Source: Hymenolepis diminuta
Taxonomy: Eukaryota; Platyhelminthes; Cestoda; Cyclophyllidea; Hymenolepididae
NCBI GenBank assembly: GCA_900708905.1
Contig: CAADRB010000060.1
Location: forward strand, 775,139-839,138
DNA length: 64,000 bases
Reading direction: 5' to 3'
The notes beneath the pieces were generated by a model, which was given only the letters and a program-made list of their open reading frames with translations, was not told the DNA's origin and made no database searches. The translations under genes were made by a program, and so were the position numbers. Of this stretch, positions 38,691 to 51,068 are shown piece by piece. Each line of letters starts with the position of its first letter. Within the stretch, counting starts at the first letter, position 1.

Positions 38691-39570
38691 TGCATCACCA
38701 GCAGTTGTATCCGTAACTTGGCATCCACCGAAAAATGTCAGTGGCCATCATATTGACTATCAAATTACCTAGTGAAATTTCGTCGATATGCACTTACTAT
38801 ATGTTTCATCAAACAACAATGGCTATTTGACAAGAAATCTAAGATCAAGTATTTATTATGAACCCTTAAGAATGAAATTAAATGTTTAATTCAAACTATG
38901 CAGTTGCAGTTTTAAGCACATGGGTTCGAGGTGAGCAACAGGAGAAGTAACTATAATTCTGTCTAAATATAACAAGTAGACATCAATTTCATTTTTATTC
39001 ATTTAGCTTCTAGTAAGCCGAGGAATATCAGAATAAATCCAGTGAATTCTCAAGACGTTGGAATAACGTAGGAACCCCCAGAAGCAATAGAAAGAGGAAA
39101 TATTACATACTTCGTTTTCGCAAATGATACCAGCAGTGCCAGAGTCCTTTTGTGAAATAGGCAACAGCACATATTTGTAAAACACTGCAAAGTAATTTCA
39201 GTCGTATTAAAAATATTAACGTCATGGTTTGTTTTCCCTACTAGTAAATAAACCTGGTGAAGATGGGAGCGGAGATATGTGTTCATTAAAAACATGACAG
39301 CTTTTCCTGAACCTTCAAATTTTGATCATCTGATCATCACTCTACCTTCCAAATACTATTCCTCTGCCTTCTTTCCCTTAGCAAGACAATTTTTTATTCT
39401 CATACAAAACCTTCTCATTATGCTTCATCCTCTCCGTCTTCTTCCCATACCACTATTTACACGAATACTACCGCACACTAACCCTGTGTACCTTTTCAAT
39501 CAATAAATATTAAGACAATTTATTGATGCAAGTAATTTAATATTACTAAATATTATTTATAACATCATTA
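38691..39570. other. Gene-poor stretch
   Basis: Minus-strand frames at 39003-39295 are unassigned. Nothing recognised. Confidence 0.4.
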
Positions 39571-39572
39571 TA

Positions 39573-40812
39573 TCAGGTTGTAACAAAAGTTCTGTCCATT
39601 TGTTTAATTTGAATTAAAGTGAAAATTTTGTCAAAAGTACATTTACTTAGTGTTCAACATATTCACCATTTTTATTAATCACATCTTCCCATCTTGCCAT
39701 AAGCTTTCTCATTCCTTCTTCGTAGAATTTAGCCAATTTGGATTCAAATGAAGAAACTAGCTTCATTTCCACCTCTTCCTTTGAGGTAAGCCTTTGCCCC
39801 ATTCAGTGATTCTGTAAGCTCCTGAAAAGATGACAGTCGGATAGGGAGAATATGGTGGGTGATGCATGACTTCCCAGCCAAATTCTTCAACGGGATTTTT
39901 GGTTGCTCTTGAAGAGTGGGGTCAGGGATTGTCACGGTGCAGAATCACTCCTTTTTGATTGAAGGCCGTTTTTCCTCTAAAACTACTTTTAAACGAGTTA
40001 GCCGCTGACATCAAACTTCAGATGTTATTATTTGACTGTCACTCATTAGTTCATAATAAACAACCCCCTTCAAATTGCACCATACACACAAAAGAATTGG
40101 TTTCGGGTGCAGTCCACTTCTCAGTTGTGGAATTGGCTTTGAACCACTGTCTTGATTTAGTCACTGTCTTTTGCGCTTAACGTTGTTTTAAAGGATCCAC
40201 TTCTCGTCGCTTTCAGTTATGATAAGATCTAAATAAGGTGCCTGAAGTTCAGTTCACGAGAACGCCGTGAAACACAACAGGTCACACGCTATTGCTTGTT
40301 GATTTCTGACAAATCGTGTGGGGGGGGGGGGCCATTTGCCAGCCTTTGAGACTTTCCCAGCCAAGTCTTTTCATTTCCCTATATATGGTCAAGTGGTTTG
40401 GATCAGTTCTCTAGCAGTGCAGGTTGGATTTCATTTTCATCAATGCTAACTTGCAATTGCTCAGAATTGGGTCTTGTGAGCATCCTGCTCTCGGTTCGTC
40501 TTTCAGACTGAAGTCATCCTTTTCATTCACAGCATCATTTCCACAAGTGTCTTTGAGTGTTTTGCTGCTGAGCTTGCCGCATTTCCCTGATGAAATTCAA
40601 ACAGTAAAATATGCCCGATATGCTCTTTATTTGGAGTGTACATTGGGGCTAGAAATAGTTATTGATAACGATAATTAACACACAATCTGAAGGAAGAAAT
40701 AATATTTTAGTAATTACCGTAGATAAGCACACAACATTAACAAGGTAGATTGAACCAATCGTGCCCTAAACACACAGCTCAAAAATTGGACAGAACTTCT
40801 GTTACAACCTGA
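39573..40812 (-). mobile_element. Full-length inactivated mariner transposon
   Basis: The left end starts TCAGGTTGTAACAAAAGTTC and the right end finishes GAACTTCTGTTACAACCTGA. These are near-perfect terminal inverted repeats, flanked on both sides by the TA target duplication (39571-39572 and 40813-40814). The length is 1240 bp, normal for mariner. The interior is a broken transposase on the minus strand. Confidence 0.92.
39647..40643 (-). pseudogene. mariner transposase pseudogene
   Basis: Mariner transposases cut and paste the element using a DD34D catalytic triad. Reading from the ATG at 40643, the N-terminal helix-turn-helix region (IGHILLFEFHQGN) and, in another frame, DDFSLKDEPRAG match the family. 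Further on come HRDNP (second Asp region), GWEVMHHPPYSP and, after a frame change, SDCHLFRSLQN (third Asp) and KLAKFYEEGMRKLMARW, ending GEYVEH-stop at 39647. Several frameshifts, in-frame stops and a poly-G run near 40320-40331 break the gene. Open frames of both strands inside it are fragments or shadows. Confidence 0.9.
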
Positions 40813-40814
40813 TA

Positions 40815-42150
40815 AATAAATAATGTTGAAAGGCAAAAATATTACAATTTCTCTCGTTTACACAGGGTGAGGTGATGAACACGAAACATATTCACTGCTT
40901 ATCTGGTGGATTTTCACTTCTGCCTTGGGGTTCAGCCATTTTAAAGCATGTCAGAAAGGAATGTTAAATGCAATGACTCTGTTCACGAAGAAAAGAATCT
41001 CTTGATTTTGACCTATGTTTCTTTATTTTCACAGCTTTAGGATTATTGGGAGGTTGGTTCAGATTGATAGATTAGATTTCGGAGTGACAGCACGTTGGTT
41101 TCAGTAAACGGAGGTCAATACGTAATTTTATGAAATCATTTTAAAGCTGTCATCTGAAGCTACTCAAAAGTAAAGGTTCTGCGGTGGTATCATATTGAGG
41201 TAGAACTAAAAATCGGTTTTATATTTGGCATGCTTTATTCCCCTAATTAAAAGATAGTCTATTTTCAAACAAAAAAGCTATTGTTGACTTTTCTACGGGA
41301 ATATTTTTGCCTACATAGTTTACATCGAAGATCTTCCGTTGAGGTCCCTCCTATTCTCATCAAATGAACGAGAGTAGGATTTTCGAGGTGCTAAAATTAG
41401 GACCTGTTTGTTTTCGTAACTTCCCTCTTGAAAACATTTAACTAGAACGATTATCAGGTTATTTATTGAGATTAAAACATGAATCTTTGGTAAGAGATGC
41501 GTATGTGTAAGGTAGCCCAAATTCAGCTTGAAAATATGAGCGTTCACTGAAAAGATAGTATACTCAATTTAGAAAATGAGTAGGTTGATTTGATTCAGTG
41601 AATTTTGAGATTTTGCTTATTCAAAACCTTGAAAATATTCTTTTTAGTTCTATCGCTATTTTATCAAAACGTCGTTTGAATAAACTCGCATTGGAACTCT
41701 TTGCTGATCGTTGCATCAATGAAACAATAACCTCATTGTTATTTCAAGAGCTTGGTCAAATTGATTTCTTCATCTTCATCAATTTGTTTTAGTCTGAATT
41801 TCATTCATACTTTATCTCTATTTCTCCTTCCTATTCAATGGCTCAAAAGAATTTCTAAGAAAAGAGAACTAGGGAAGTTTTTCTCGGCAGTCTGAAGGCA
41901 GAGTCTCCTTCATTGAAGTAAAATTGAAAACATACTTAGGAATAATTTAAAACATTTTCTCTTGATGAACTCAATATTTTTATTTTATATTTTCTTTCCA
42001 TTATTATTGAAAGTAAAGTTCGATTTGAATTGTAATTATAATAGCGACAACCTGTGTTTTACCTGACTGACCGAAATATTCATTGTAGATTTGTAAATAT
42101 GGCAACGTAAGGTTAAAAAGAACTCAAATTTTGAATATCTTCAAAAGTCA
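40815..42150. other. Gene-poor stretch
   Basis: The 64-codon frame at 41598-41792 precedes the gag relic but has no recognised match. No LTR could be recognised left of the gag. Confidence 0.4.
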
Positions 42151-43640
42151 ATGAAAATGGATGAATTTGAGCTTATGTTGAGAAAGAATGAACTTCTCCT
42201 GAGGTAACGTCACGATTTATTGCTGGAGAAATAGTGGGAAAATCTTATGATACTGCAAGAACGGTTTTCTAAAGTGATGAATATGAAAACTGATATATTG
42301 AATATTTCCTTATTCAAACTATCCACAGATTCTCTGGTTCTACAGTCTAATGAATTTCACTATGACTCAGAAGCAGAGCACATTTTTGTTAATTGGTTTA
42401 AAAAGTGTGAGGATATTTTCGAAACGATCTCGCTGACATCCTAGGTAATGCTGTTACGGTGGTCAGGAACGGCTGAAAATGAACAATTCAAGAGTTTTAT
42501 TTGTCCCGGGACTATATCTTGCTTTCAATGAAAATGTCTTGATTCTCTATGAATTATTTGGCGAGAAGTGTTTTGAACTTCGAAAAAATTTTGATTCTCT
42601 TTTTCTCAGCAAAGAACATGATGAAGACTGGATGACCCATACTAGCTGCATCAATAGCGCTTTCGAACTTTGCGACTTTTCTACAATGTTGAAGGATTAT
42701 TTCAAACGTCTACTGTATTTTGATTGCTCTTCGAAAACTTCGTAAAACTGATGTTTATTGTCGAATCCTCTAATGATAGAACCAAGTGATAAATCACTTT
42801 TGGAGATATTGTTAATAAATGCATAAATCTAGACATCAAGTTTGACAGTGGCGTGAATTAACGGGACTCTGGCAAGCACAATAACATCAATCGAATTTCT
42901 AGTGAAACTGTGCCTCGAAGTGTGTCTTCTTTCCGTAAAGTTCTAGTTGAACAGTGGTTTTGTAAGGATTTGCACCTAATTCTATTTTGTCCGTTCAAAT
43001 CACATATTTAGCAGATGAGAACATAAAGAGACAATGTGCCAAACTAAATCAGAAGTCAGAACGAAGAAGGTCACTCAGAAGGTCGAACCAATGGTAGATA
43101 AAGTGGGAGATCCAATAGTCAGCTTGATGGAGTATATGAAGAGGAATAAAGGTCCACAGAATAAACCAAACTAACGTGTTACAATATGGGCACAAAAAAG
43201 GAGATAAAGGAAATAGCATCCGGAACTAGTTCCTGCAATAGTCACTGAATCGAAAGTGGGTGCTGTCGGGAAGACGGAGAATGAAAACCTTCCTTCGAAA
43301 CCAGAGACGAATGCAGTGTTATTTTCAGGGATCCGAAGCGAACTCCCAAACCAAAAAGTAGAAAGAGGACAAGTCCTACGGAAATAGGAAAAGAACTGTG
43401 ATAAGAAAGCTGAATGCCATACTCGTGAACTTCTTGATGACTGCTTATCCTTGACTTGATGGGAAATCTCCAGTGGAAATAGTAATGGGAAGAAACAGAC
43501 CAAATAAGCCCCCGAAAGAGGAATAAGTCGTCAAGAAGGAATACAAAACCAACAAAATAACCTCAAATGAACCCGAGGATATTCTACATGGAAGGCGCCG
43601 CCAAAAATGGGAGGCGACAAGGTAAAAATATAATTATGTG
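42151..43640 (+). pseudogene. CsRn1-like Ty3/Gypsy retrotransposon relic (gag + integrase end)
   Basis: Decayed gag: MDEFELMLRKNELLL at 42157, then FHYDSEAEHIFVNWFKKCEDIF (about 42355-42420), which matches the F-YDP-TFEAW--R-EDIF block of flatworm CsRn1-clade gags. Next, LYELFGEKCFELRKNFDSLFLSKEHDEDW (about 42550-42640) matches the L-E-FG--SLF--R---L-L-K---ED block. Then ITFGDIVNKCINLDIKFDSG matches the NLKHD block. A degenerate zinc knuckle, WFCKDLHLILFCPFKSH and EHKETMC, lies at about 42955-43040. After a gap where protease, reverse transcriptase and RNase H should be, an integrase-tail motif, LDGKSPVEIVMGRNRP, appears at about 43460-43500. Multiple stops and frameshifts make it inactive. 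The ~2.5 kb loss is an internal deletion. Confidence 0.75.
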
Positions 43641-45231
43641 TAATTATAAAATATTTTATTCTGTATTTCCTTCTCATTATTAATGAAAATAGTGTTTATC
43701 CCTTAAATTGTTTATTGAAATATCATATTCTTCAAAGTTCGAATTGAACAGTAATAAGTTTTCGCTATAATAACGAACCTATATTTGCCCTCTTCTCTGA
43801 GTGGGATGTCGGCTTGTAGATCGTAAAAGAAGCTAATTTGCGGGAATTTAGAGAGAAGGCTAATGAGGTAGCTTTTGAAAGGCCTTTATTTCGCAAATTC
43901 TTTTTTCTTATATAAACATTTTTGTAGTATTTAGGAGAGCTCTGCTGCAAGACTTCCTTATTACTATCATTGAGAGGTAATCTCAGTTTTAAATAATTTT
44001 CCCTACTAATTCAAGTGTGTTAGGTCATGGATATCCATTATTAGCGTTCAAGAATTTTAAAATATGATTTCAAACGAACTAATTTGTCATTTTATCAAAA
44101 CCCTGGAGTTATTAGTTTGATAAGTTTTTCATGAAAATTGTTTGAATTTGTACAACTTAGTGGAAATAACAAAGTTATCAATAGCCCCCATTGAACTGTG
44201 GAATTTTTAGTGGAAATTTACAGAGGCTGGCTTTTATCATGCGCCATGCGTCAAAGCATATCAGTAAAAGAAAAATCTAGATTAATAAATAGAATTTAAT
44301 TAAGTTTTATTCATTATAAATTTATTTAATCCGAAAATAGTGAACACAATATTAAACATGCCTCATAATCGACTAAAACACTATTTTCGTCCAATTATTT
44401 GAAGGAAAGTGGAATCAAAGCGGATAAATTTCCGATAAAATACAGATTGATTTGAAATTCATCCTTTATTTTCATATTTATAAATAAATTCCATGCATTT
44501 TTACATAGTTTGAATTAATTTTAATTATATAATCATGCCAAAATTATGATGATATTATTCATCCTATCAAAAATTAAATATGAAATATTAAGCCCTAGTC
44601 GAGGAAAATACAATATTACAACGGTCTTTAACCTGGTCCGTTGTTGTAGAACTCTTAATTGCACCAAATACTTAAAGCTACTCATAATTAGTGCTCAAAT
44701 TACTTCACTTTGAGAAAAAAAATCCTTATCCAATACCGAAAAACAGTTGAGCGTATATAAAAATGAAATGGCGGAACGATCAATTCTTTTAACCTCGGTC
44801 ACGTCAAGTGTACACGTTCTTCTCCAATCACACTTTAAACTTGTTTGACTGGGCTTTGAACTTGTCTATGCCATTATTGTGAACCTTTTTAAATATACCG
44901 AGATATGTCACTATTCACATTATCACAATTTACCACTTTTGAAAGTTTACTAAGGGGACCAATTTTATTTGAGTTAATAGATTTATATTTAGTGACACTC
45001 TCCGTAACAAAATAATAAACTAGGGCCACTAAAATGAAGGACTGAACTAATATTATTAAATACAAAATAAAATTCATGTGCAGACTCGTATTTAAATAAT
45101 TGCATATATTTGCAAATCATAGTTTTAGAGCGAATATTTATTAGGAGATAAGAGTAAAAGTTATTTATTTAAATTTACCTATAATTTCAGAAATATAATA
45201 TTAATTTTCGTTTTCTAAGAGAGAATTTAAC
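43641..45231. other. Gene-poor stretch
   Basis: The 62-codon minus-strand frame at 44889-45077 begins with a hydrophobic segment (MNFILYLIILVQSFILVALVYY) but has no other support. No right LTR was recognised. Confidence 0.35.
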
Positions 45232-45570
45232 ATTTGTAGCAGATGCTACACCAATAAGCCTTTTACTCCAGCCAGCTAATCCTCATAAGCAGTCCAGATG
45301 GCGTCTAGTAGATTCCTCTATTATAAATTTGCTCCTGAAATTAGCTAGACTGCTTCCAAAGTAGCGAGAACAAGAAAGTTGCTGAGTGGAGAGGGTTTAT
45401 TGATCCGTAAGCGATGAGGTAGTAAGAATTTTACTATGTGAACGGAGCTCCGTATGAGTCGCTGTCCACGAGCTTGGTCCTCAAATACAAACAACGCTGA
45501 GCTGCAGGGGTACTGACTGCTGATTGGCTGAGGAGGCCTCTGAACGCTAACTCCACACATTCTCTCTTAG
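45232..45570 (+). mobile_element. LTR-like repeat L, copy 2
   Basis: It starts tgtagcagatgctac..aataagcc, parallel to tgtagccgaggctgc..aataagcc at 55.6 kb. It continues with shared 'agtccagatggc.tctag.ag', 'caaagtagcgagaaca', 'ttga/ctgagtggagag..tttattg' and 'actgctgattggct' (inverted CCAAT). The heat-shock element seen in the other two copies is missing. Overlapping minus-strand frames here are shadows within the repeat. Confidence 0.6.
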
Positions 45571-46339
45571 TAACCTTGCTATATAATTTGAAGATGACCT
45601 GGGAAAACAACTTTATGAAAAAATATATATACGAGTAAGTTAACAATAAGATATAATTGATCCTTCTTAATCTAATTTTGTATAATGGTCTTTTTTTAAG
45701 CTTTCATTGCTCATTGCTTCCACAACAGTGGAATACTTTAGCTCAATGGACATTTAAGAAAAGTGCTTTATTCCACACATAGCCATATTACGCTTCTCTT
45801 GTAAGTCAATCATATAAAAATATGATTAATATTTAATTTTGTCTCAATTTATCGAGTGTAATATAAATCAAAAATGGATATTAATAATGAATAAAATAGG
45901 CGTGATATACCTGCTTAAAAGCACAAAAAACGTGTATTTTAAAATAACACTTTTCTATTTTAGTGGAATATAACCGCTATTGGGGAAATGCGCTCAATAG
46001 AAAGAGCACATGAAATCGAATTTGACTAGCTATCAAAATCATTCACTTTTAATAAAACGTAACTTCATATTTACCCTATTTTGCCTTAGACGGAAATAGT
46101 TTTGACATTGGGTTCCGAAAGGCAGCAGCATTTAGTCTTTGAGATAAGATGAGAAAAGAGGCTTTCTCTAATCTTATGAACCAAACCTCCAAACCCTTTC
46201 CCCAAACCATTTCCCCTTTGCTGTATCATCTGCTTGCCTAAATATTATAATGTATGCTATCTTTATTCATAAACGAACTTATATTTCAATAATATGATCC
46301 AACATTTAATAATGATTATGTCACGAGCCAATGGTGCAT

Positions 46340-46530
46340 CGATAAACTTACTCGTCCGAGAAGTCAGTGGTCACGGATTGGGTGCCCATCGGTGCACACC
46401 AAGTGAGGTAAATGGCCGACCTCACCAGTAAAGTTTAATTGGTAGATGAGAGAGTAGAAGAATTCGAAGTTCTTATCAAGGAGGCTCAATATTGCTATCC
46501 TCAAACCCGACTTGAGTGGTGGGAAAATTG
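46340..46530 (+). repeat. tRNA-like SINE copy 5
   Basis: The head reads 'gagccaatggtgcatcgata' (A-box-like), then 'ggtcacggattgggtgccca' (B-box-like), 'atcggtgcacacca.gtgagg' and 'caaggaggctc', ending with a tail similar to the other copies. Spacing between the two boxes is in the tRNA range. Confidence 0.6.
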
Positions 46531-46730
46531 GAAATGTCATTAAATGACAATATTCGTGAATTAACGTTATACCGAAAATTAATTGATCCTTTTGTTGATT
46601 ACTTCATTTTATCATTGAATTATTCAAATTCAAAAGTAATATTTCAAGTCAAATATTGAATCTTTGAAGCTGACTATTACCTAAAATTATTTGAATTTGC
46701 AAATTTTCATCTTTCTATTGTAGTCTTGTA

Positions 46731-47160
46731 TTGAAGGATGACTCCATGAATTTTCCCGCATTTCTTTTTATCCCGATTCTATATGAAAATACTTCGGTAT
46801 TTCGTTCATGAAGTGGAAGTGATATCTGTAGAACCTTATGATTTAAAACCCCTATCTGTCATGTCTAAACGTGGTCATCGATCCCAACCCTCCTTCTATA
46901 ACTGTCATGTTTCATTTAAAAGTACATCTGCACTCATATTCTCACGCATGTCCTGGCCAAATGACTCATACAAACTCTCTCCTTGTATGTCCACTCACAT
47001 ACACACGCGTAGACATGCTTGTCATTCACCGACTCTTACGCTTCCGTTTCATCTTCTCTCCTACATCTCTCACTTACTCTCTTGAACACTCATCGTCATT
47101 CGTTCAATACAATTTGGCCTAATCAGCTGTTGGTGTTCTGCTCTGCTAGCTGCTAGCAAT
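46731..47160 (+). repeat. Dispersed repeat family P, copy 2
   Basis: Partner of 31062-31460. It carries an extra ~25 base stretch ('ctcatattctcacgcatgtcctgg' region) not present in copy 1. The two overlapping open frames here are low-complexity and shift between copies, so they are not genes. Confidence 0.65.
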
Positions 47161-50065
47161 AGTCTTAGCTTTTCCAGTCAAGATCCGGTTCATTAATTCC
47201 TATAGTTTGCTAACTCCTAGGTTGGTGACCTCGGTTCTTCATACTTCTACTCCAATAGTGTCGTAATTCTAAGGAAGAATCTCCAGAGTGAGTTTTTTTA
47301 CATTATTATGAATAAAAAAAACACTTTATTATAACATTTTTTCCGTTTTATGAAATATTTTACCGGACAAACTCTCCTAGCCACAATTTGCTTATTAATT
47401 ATATTACGTTAGCATGATGCGTAACCGAATAAGTATTGTCACAAAAAATCACAAAATCTGGCTCAATAATCACATTTCTGACGGTCCGATTAGAGTTAAA
47501 TATCTTGAATGATCATTTTTCTCAATTAAGACCGCTAATTATGGATCCCGTCGATCAAAATTAGTATATATTACGAAAATAGGGGTCTGTTTACCGAAAT
47601 TAATATTGCACAACTCTAAGGCGACAGTTACTCAGAATTTGCATTTTGTCAACGATTATGGCAAGAAACTGTGTATTTTTACAATAGTTAGAAATAATTA
47701 AATGACTTCTGACATAGAATAGGACTTTAATCTATTTAACTCACTTGAATTTTCAAATGATTTTACTTGGCACAACTTTAAATATACATTTCTGTGGAAT
47801 TTGATATGCCACAAATGCGTATTGCTAACTTTTCCAGCTTTTCCACCACTCGCCGAATCAGAACTCTATTGAGCGGATCCAGAAAGTTCATCTACTATTG
47901 TTGACTCAGATCAGAACAACTGAAGTTATTTTCAGATCCAACCTCAATAATTCTGGAAAAATACACAATTCTATGCTTGTCGGTTGTGTTCCCCTTGCCA
48001 TAACTCACAACTACGGGTTTAGGAATTCATGTATTTTTGAATAGGTTGAAAATAGTTATCTATTTGTTATTGACATTTATGCATCAAAGGATTGGTATCT
48101 CCCATTCCTAGGGTAAAAACGTTGCAATTGTAGTTAGGCGCTATTCTGAGAGACATAAATGTAATTGTATTACTCTTATGGAAGGTTTTAACCGTTGACC
48201 CGATCGTAAAAGCTGGTGTGAATATGGAGGTTCAATTTACTGACAACGCAGAGACCAAAAAATTTTATTTCTAAACCCAAAATTGTTAATCATCTAATTT
48301 TCAAAATAACGCAAACCGTATCGAGATGTCACTCCGGATTTCCATCTCACCTCATATAAAAATTGATTTTCATCTTTTGAACCAAAGATATCCAAACGTC
48401 TAACTGCTGTCCAGCTTTAGTCATTTGAAATTGGCAGGTATAAAAATGTAGTCAAAAATTACGTAGCATTTCACAAGAAAACAATTAAATCTTAAAGAAT
48501 TGTCAGAAATGTCTTAAGTGACTTAGGAAATTGAACTCTTAAATAATTACTGACGCCTTAACTACAAGAAGAGAAGAAGCTACTCAAGTAATGGTCGTCT
48601 AACCAATGACATTTCGGGAGTTCGAATAAGGCCATATTTCTACAATTAGATTTTACTAATAAAACATAAGTAGTATAGTTCGCATATGTTTGTTCACCGA
48701 AGTTACCGTATTTATTCAAGCCCAGGAAACATGTCTTTCAAAATATTTGTTAACACGAATATTTTGGCAAGAGTGTGAGTTAAAAGACTCTGGCATTCCA
48801 TTGCTATGTTATTATTTTCTCACCAGCTAACTTTTTTCAAATATTAAGAGAAGTAAGGTAATCCTTCACCCCACAGTCTTCCACACAAGCACCGAAAGAA
48901 ATCACTCGAATATGGGTTGAAAAAGATTTTGCATATTAATTTCTTCAAGAAATTCAGAAAGAATTGTATCAGCCTGATGTTGATTGGCATAAATCCAAAT
49001 AGTGAATATTTTTTAATGATTATTTAGATTTTAGGAAGAAGTTAAACACAGAACTGACAGGTCGACAAAATTTTTAAAAGACGTTTAATGCTTAAAATTT
49101 ACGCCTTACGCCTTTACAACCAAGAATAACTAAATTTAAATACCTCTGTTGAAAAAAATGGGTGTATCCAGGCAAATAAAAGAGAATGTGTGATCTTTCG
49201 GCATAATACGGATGATCTGTCTATATCTCACATTTTCCCAGTGATTGTATTAATGCAAGGAAGAACTTGAAGCTCTTCATCCTTCAGTAATAATTATAGT
49301 GCCCTCAGTAGGTAGAAGTGCTTATCTCTTGATCTTCTCCCTAAGATGAAGAATCGACATAAGCTGCTTCTCTTTGTAAATACCAAATGCATGCAAAGTT
49401 AATGACCTCGATTGACAAAGAGATTAAAAAGATTTGACTAAAATCAAATTTCTTAGTTTCCTTTTACTTTAAACTTGCAAAGAACCTTAATAATTGAGAG
49501 CCTTTCGATTTGACAGTAAAGCTTTAGAATGGAAATTTCCAAATACCAAGAAGAAGTGGAGATACATGAATGGATAGTCAGCGATTACTAAAAGAACCAT
49601 TATTTAACCAGGACAAACTAATTGTATTACTTCTGGAGAACAATGTCTTCGATTGAAAAATAGGAGTACAAACGTATGACGATCGAAATTGAGAAGAAAA
49701 CGGTTGGTTTGGAATCAGAGATAAATAAAAATTTGGAAATTTATGAGAACCTAAGACTGGAACGATATTGGAGCCTATTTAATATTGTGATAAAAATATA
49801 TAATTAGTTTAATGAGATTTCAAGTTGGGAGTTTGAAATATTAGCATAGGATTGCAGATTTAACTCACTTTCAGTGAAGGAAGTCGATTTTACTGAGTTT
49901 TGATAAATCGAAGTATCAAAGTACGAATCGGTTCTATTTTCTTTCGGTAACCGTGCCTCGGGAATTTGCAAATGACCAGTTAGTGACCCGTAGGCTTGAT
50001 TGCGGTCAAATTCACGGACTGGCTAAAATTCAGCCAATTAGAAACATCCAAACGACAGTCGCGCG
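47161..50065. other. Upstream region of the homeobox gene
   Basis: No gene or repeat was recognised in these 2.9 kb. They are the natural place for homeobox enhancers, but no motif was identified. Confidence 0.45.
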
Positions 50066-50072
50066 TATAAAT
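50066..50072 (+). promoter_or_regulatory. TATA-like box before the homeobox gene
   Basis: TATAAAT lies 35 nt before the ATG at 50108, which would put transcription start only about 5-15 nt upstream of the ATG. A tiny open frame (ATG at 50086, TAA ending 50106) sits between. Whether it is transcribed depends on the true start. Confidence 0.35.
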
Positions 50073-50107
50073 TTGCGTCGTTCTAATGCGAACTATTTCA
50101 TTTTAAA

Positions 50108-51068
50108 ATGAGCTCTTTATTCAATATTGATCGAATCCTAAATGATGATCTATCTTGTCTCAGTGCTGATAAAGGGTCTCAAGGTAATTATTTAATCTTA
50201 TCATATGCATTTGCAGAAATTCGTCATTATAAAAATGAACGTTCAGTTAGAAATACTATCTCTGAGAACAGTCACTAATTTCAGTATTTGAGATATCAAA
50301 TAAATTTATTTTAGTTTTAATTTTTGAATAGTTGATCATTACATATATGTTTCAGATCCCAGGGATTTATTAAATAAGGAAATGGATTTACACGATAATA
50401 AACAATATTTTACATTATCCGAAACTGATTTTCACATTGATCAGTTTTCCCTTTTGACTGCGCAACAATTTCAAAAGCAATATTCCCAACTTATGCAGAG
50501 TCAAAATCCAACGATGCCGAATACTGATGAACTTGATCATTCAGCTGCTCAAGAAAAGAAGGAAATATTCAAAACTGCAATGAATGGATATCCGAAAAGA
50601 AGGGTTCTTTTTACTAAGTTCCAAATAAGGGAACTGGAAAGACGTTTTAGAGAGCAACATTATCTTAGCGCAGAAGAAAGAGAAACTCTTGCCCAACGAA
50701 TCGGTCTAACACCAAATCAGGTATTTTAATCAACAAATCTTAAAAATAAATGAAATGATCGATTTACCATTATTATCTCTCCCTCTCTCTAGGTAAAGAT
50801 ATGGTTCCAAAATCATCGTTACAAAACAAAGAAAGTCGGATATAGCCCTGAAACAAATCGATTCAGTCTCCCGGAATTTCCAACGACATTAGATTGTAAT
50901 CAGCTAGAAAAATCCAGTGAACATTTGAACAATATGCTCGAATCCACTCCGCTCTCTCTTGACCAAAATGATCAACTTTGGCAGAGACTTCCACAGGTTT
51001 ATTCGCTGTTCGATTCTTTAAGAGACAATTTCACTGAGTTTAAACTGATTAGCGATATGGATTTATAG
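50108..51068 (+). CDS. NK2-class homeobox transcription factor, complete
   Basis: This is a DNA-binding developmental regulator. Exons are 50108-50183 (ends AAG|gtaatt, phase 1), 50356-50720 (acceptor tatgtttcag, donor CAG|gtattt, phase 0) and 50793-51068 (acceptor ctctccctctctctag). The product is 238 residues. The homeodomain is residues 104-163: KRRVLF at its N-terminal arm, ELERRF in helix 1, [10 protein letters not shown] in helix 2, and [14 protein letters not shown] in helix 3. It has Gln50, Asn51 and the NK2-class hallmark Tyr54. An intron splits the domain between positions 44 and 45. The N-terminus ([14 protein letters not shown]) resembles a weak TN-type repressor motif. The C-terminal tail is short and lacks an obvious NK2-specific domain. 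The closest relatives are probably Nkx2.1/2.2/2.4 proteins, but the exact orthologue is not decided. Confidence 0.93.

Noticed and set aside
39744..40678. Several open frames on both strands (39744-39935, 39959-40180, 40424-40678)
   Set aside because: They lie inside the decayed mariner transposase and are fragments or shadows of it.
43171..43503. 110-codon minus-strand frame
   Set aside because: It is antisense to the Gypsy integrase-tail relic. The plus strand carries the recognisable motif.
45345..45646. Two overlapping minus-strand frames of about 70 codons
   Set aside because: They fall within LTR-like repeat L and are not preserved in the other copies.
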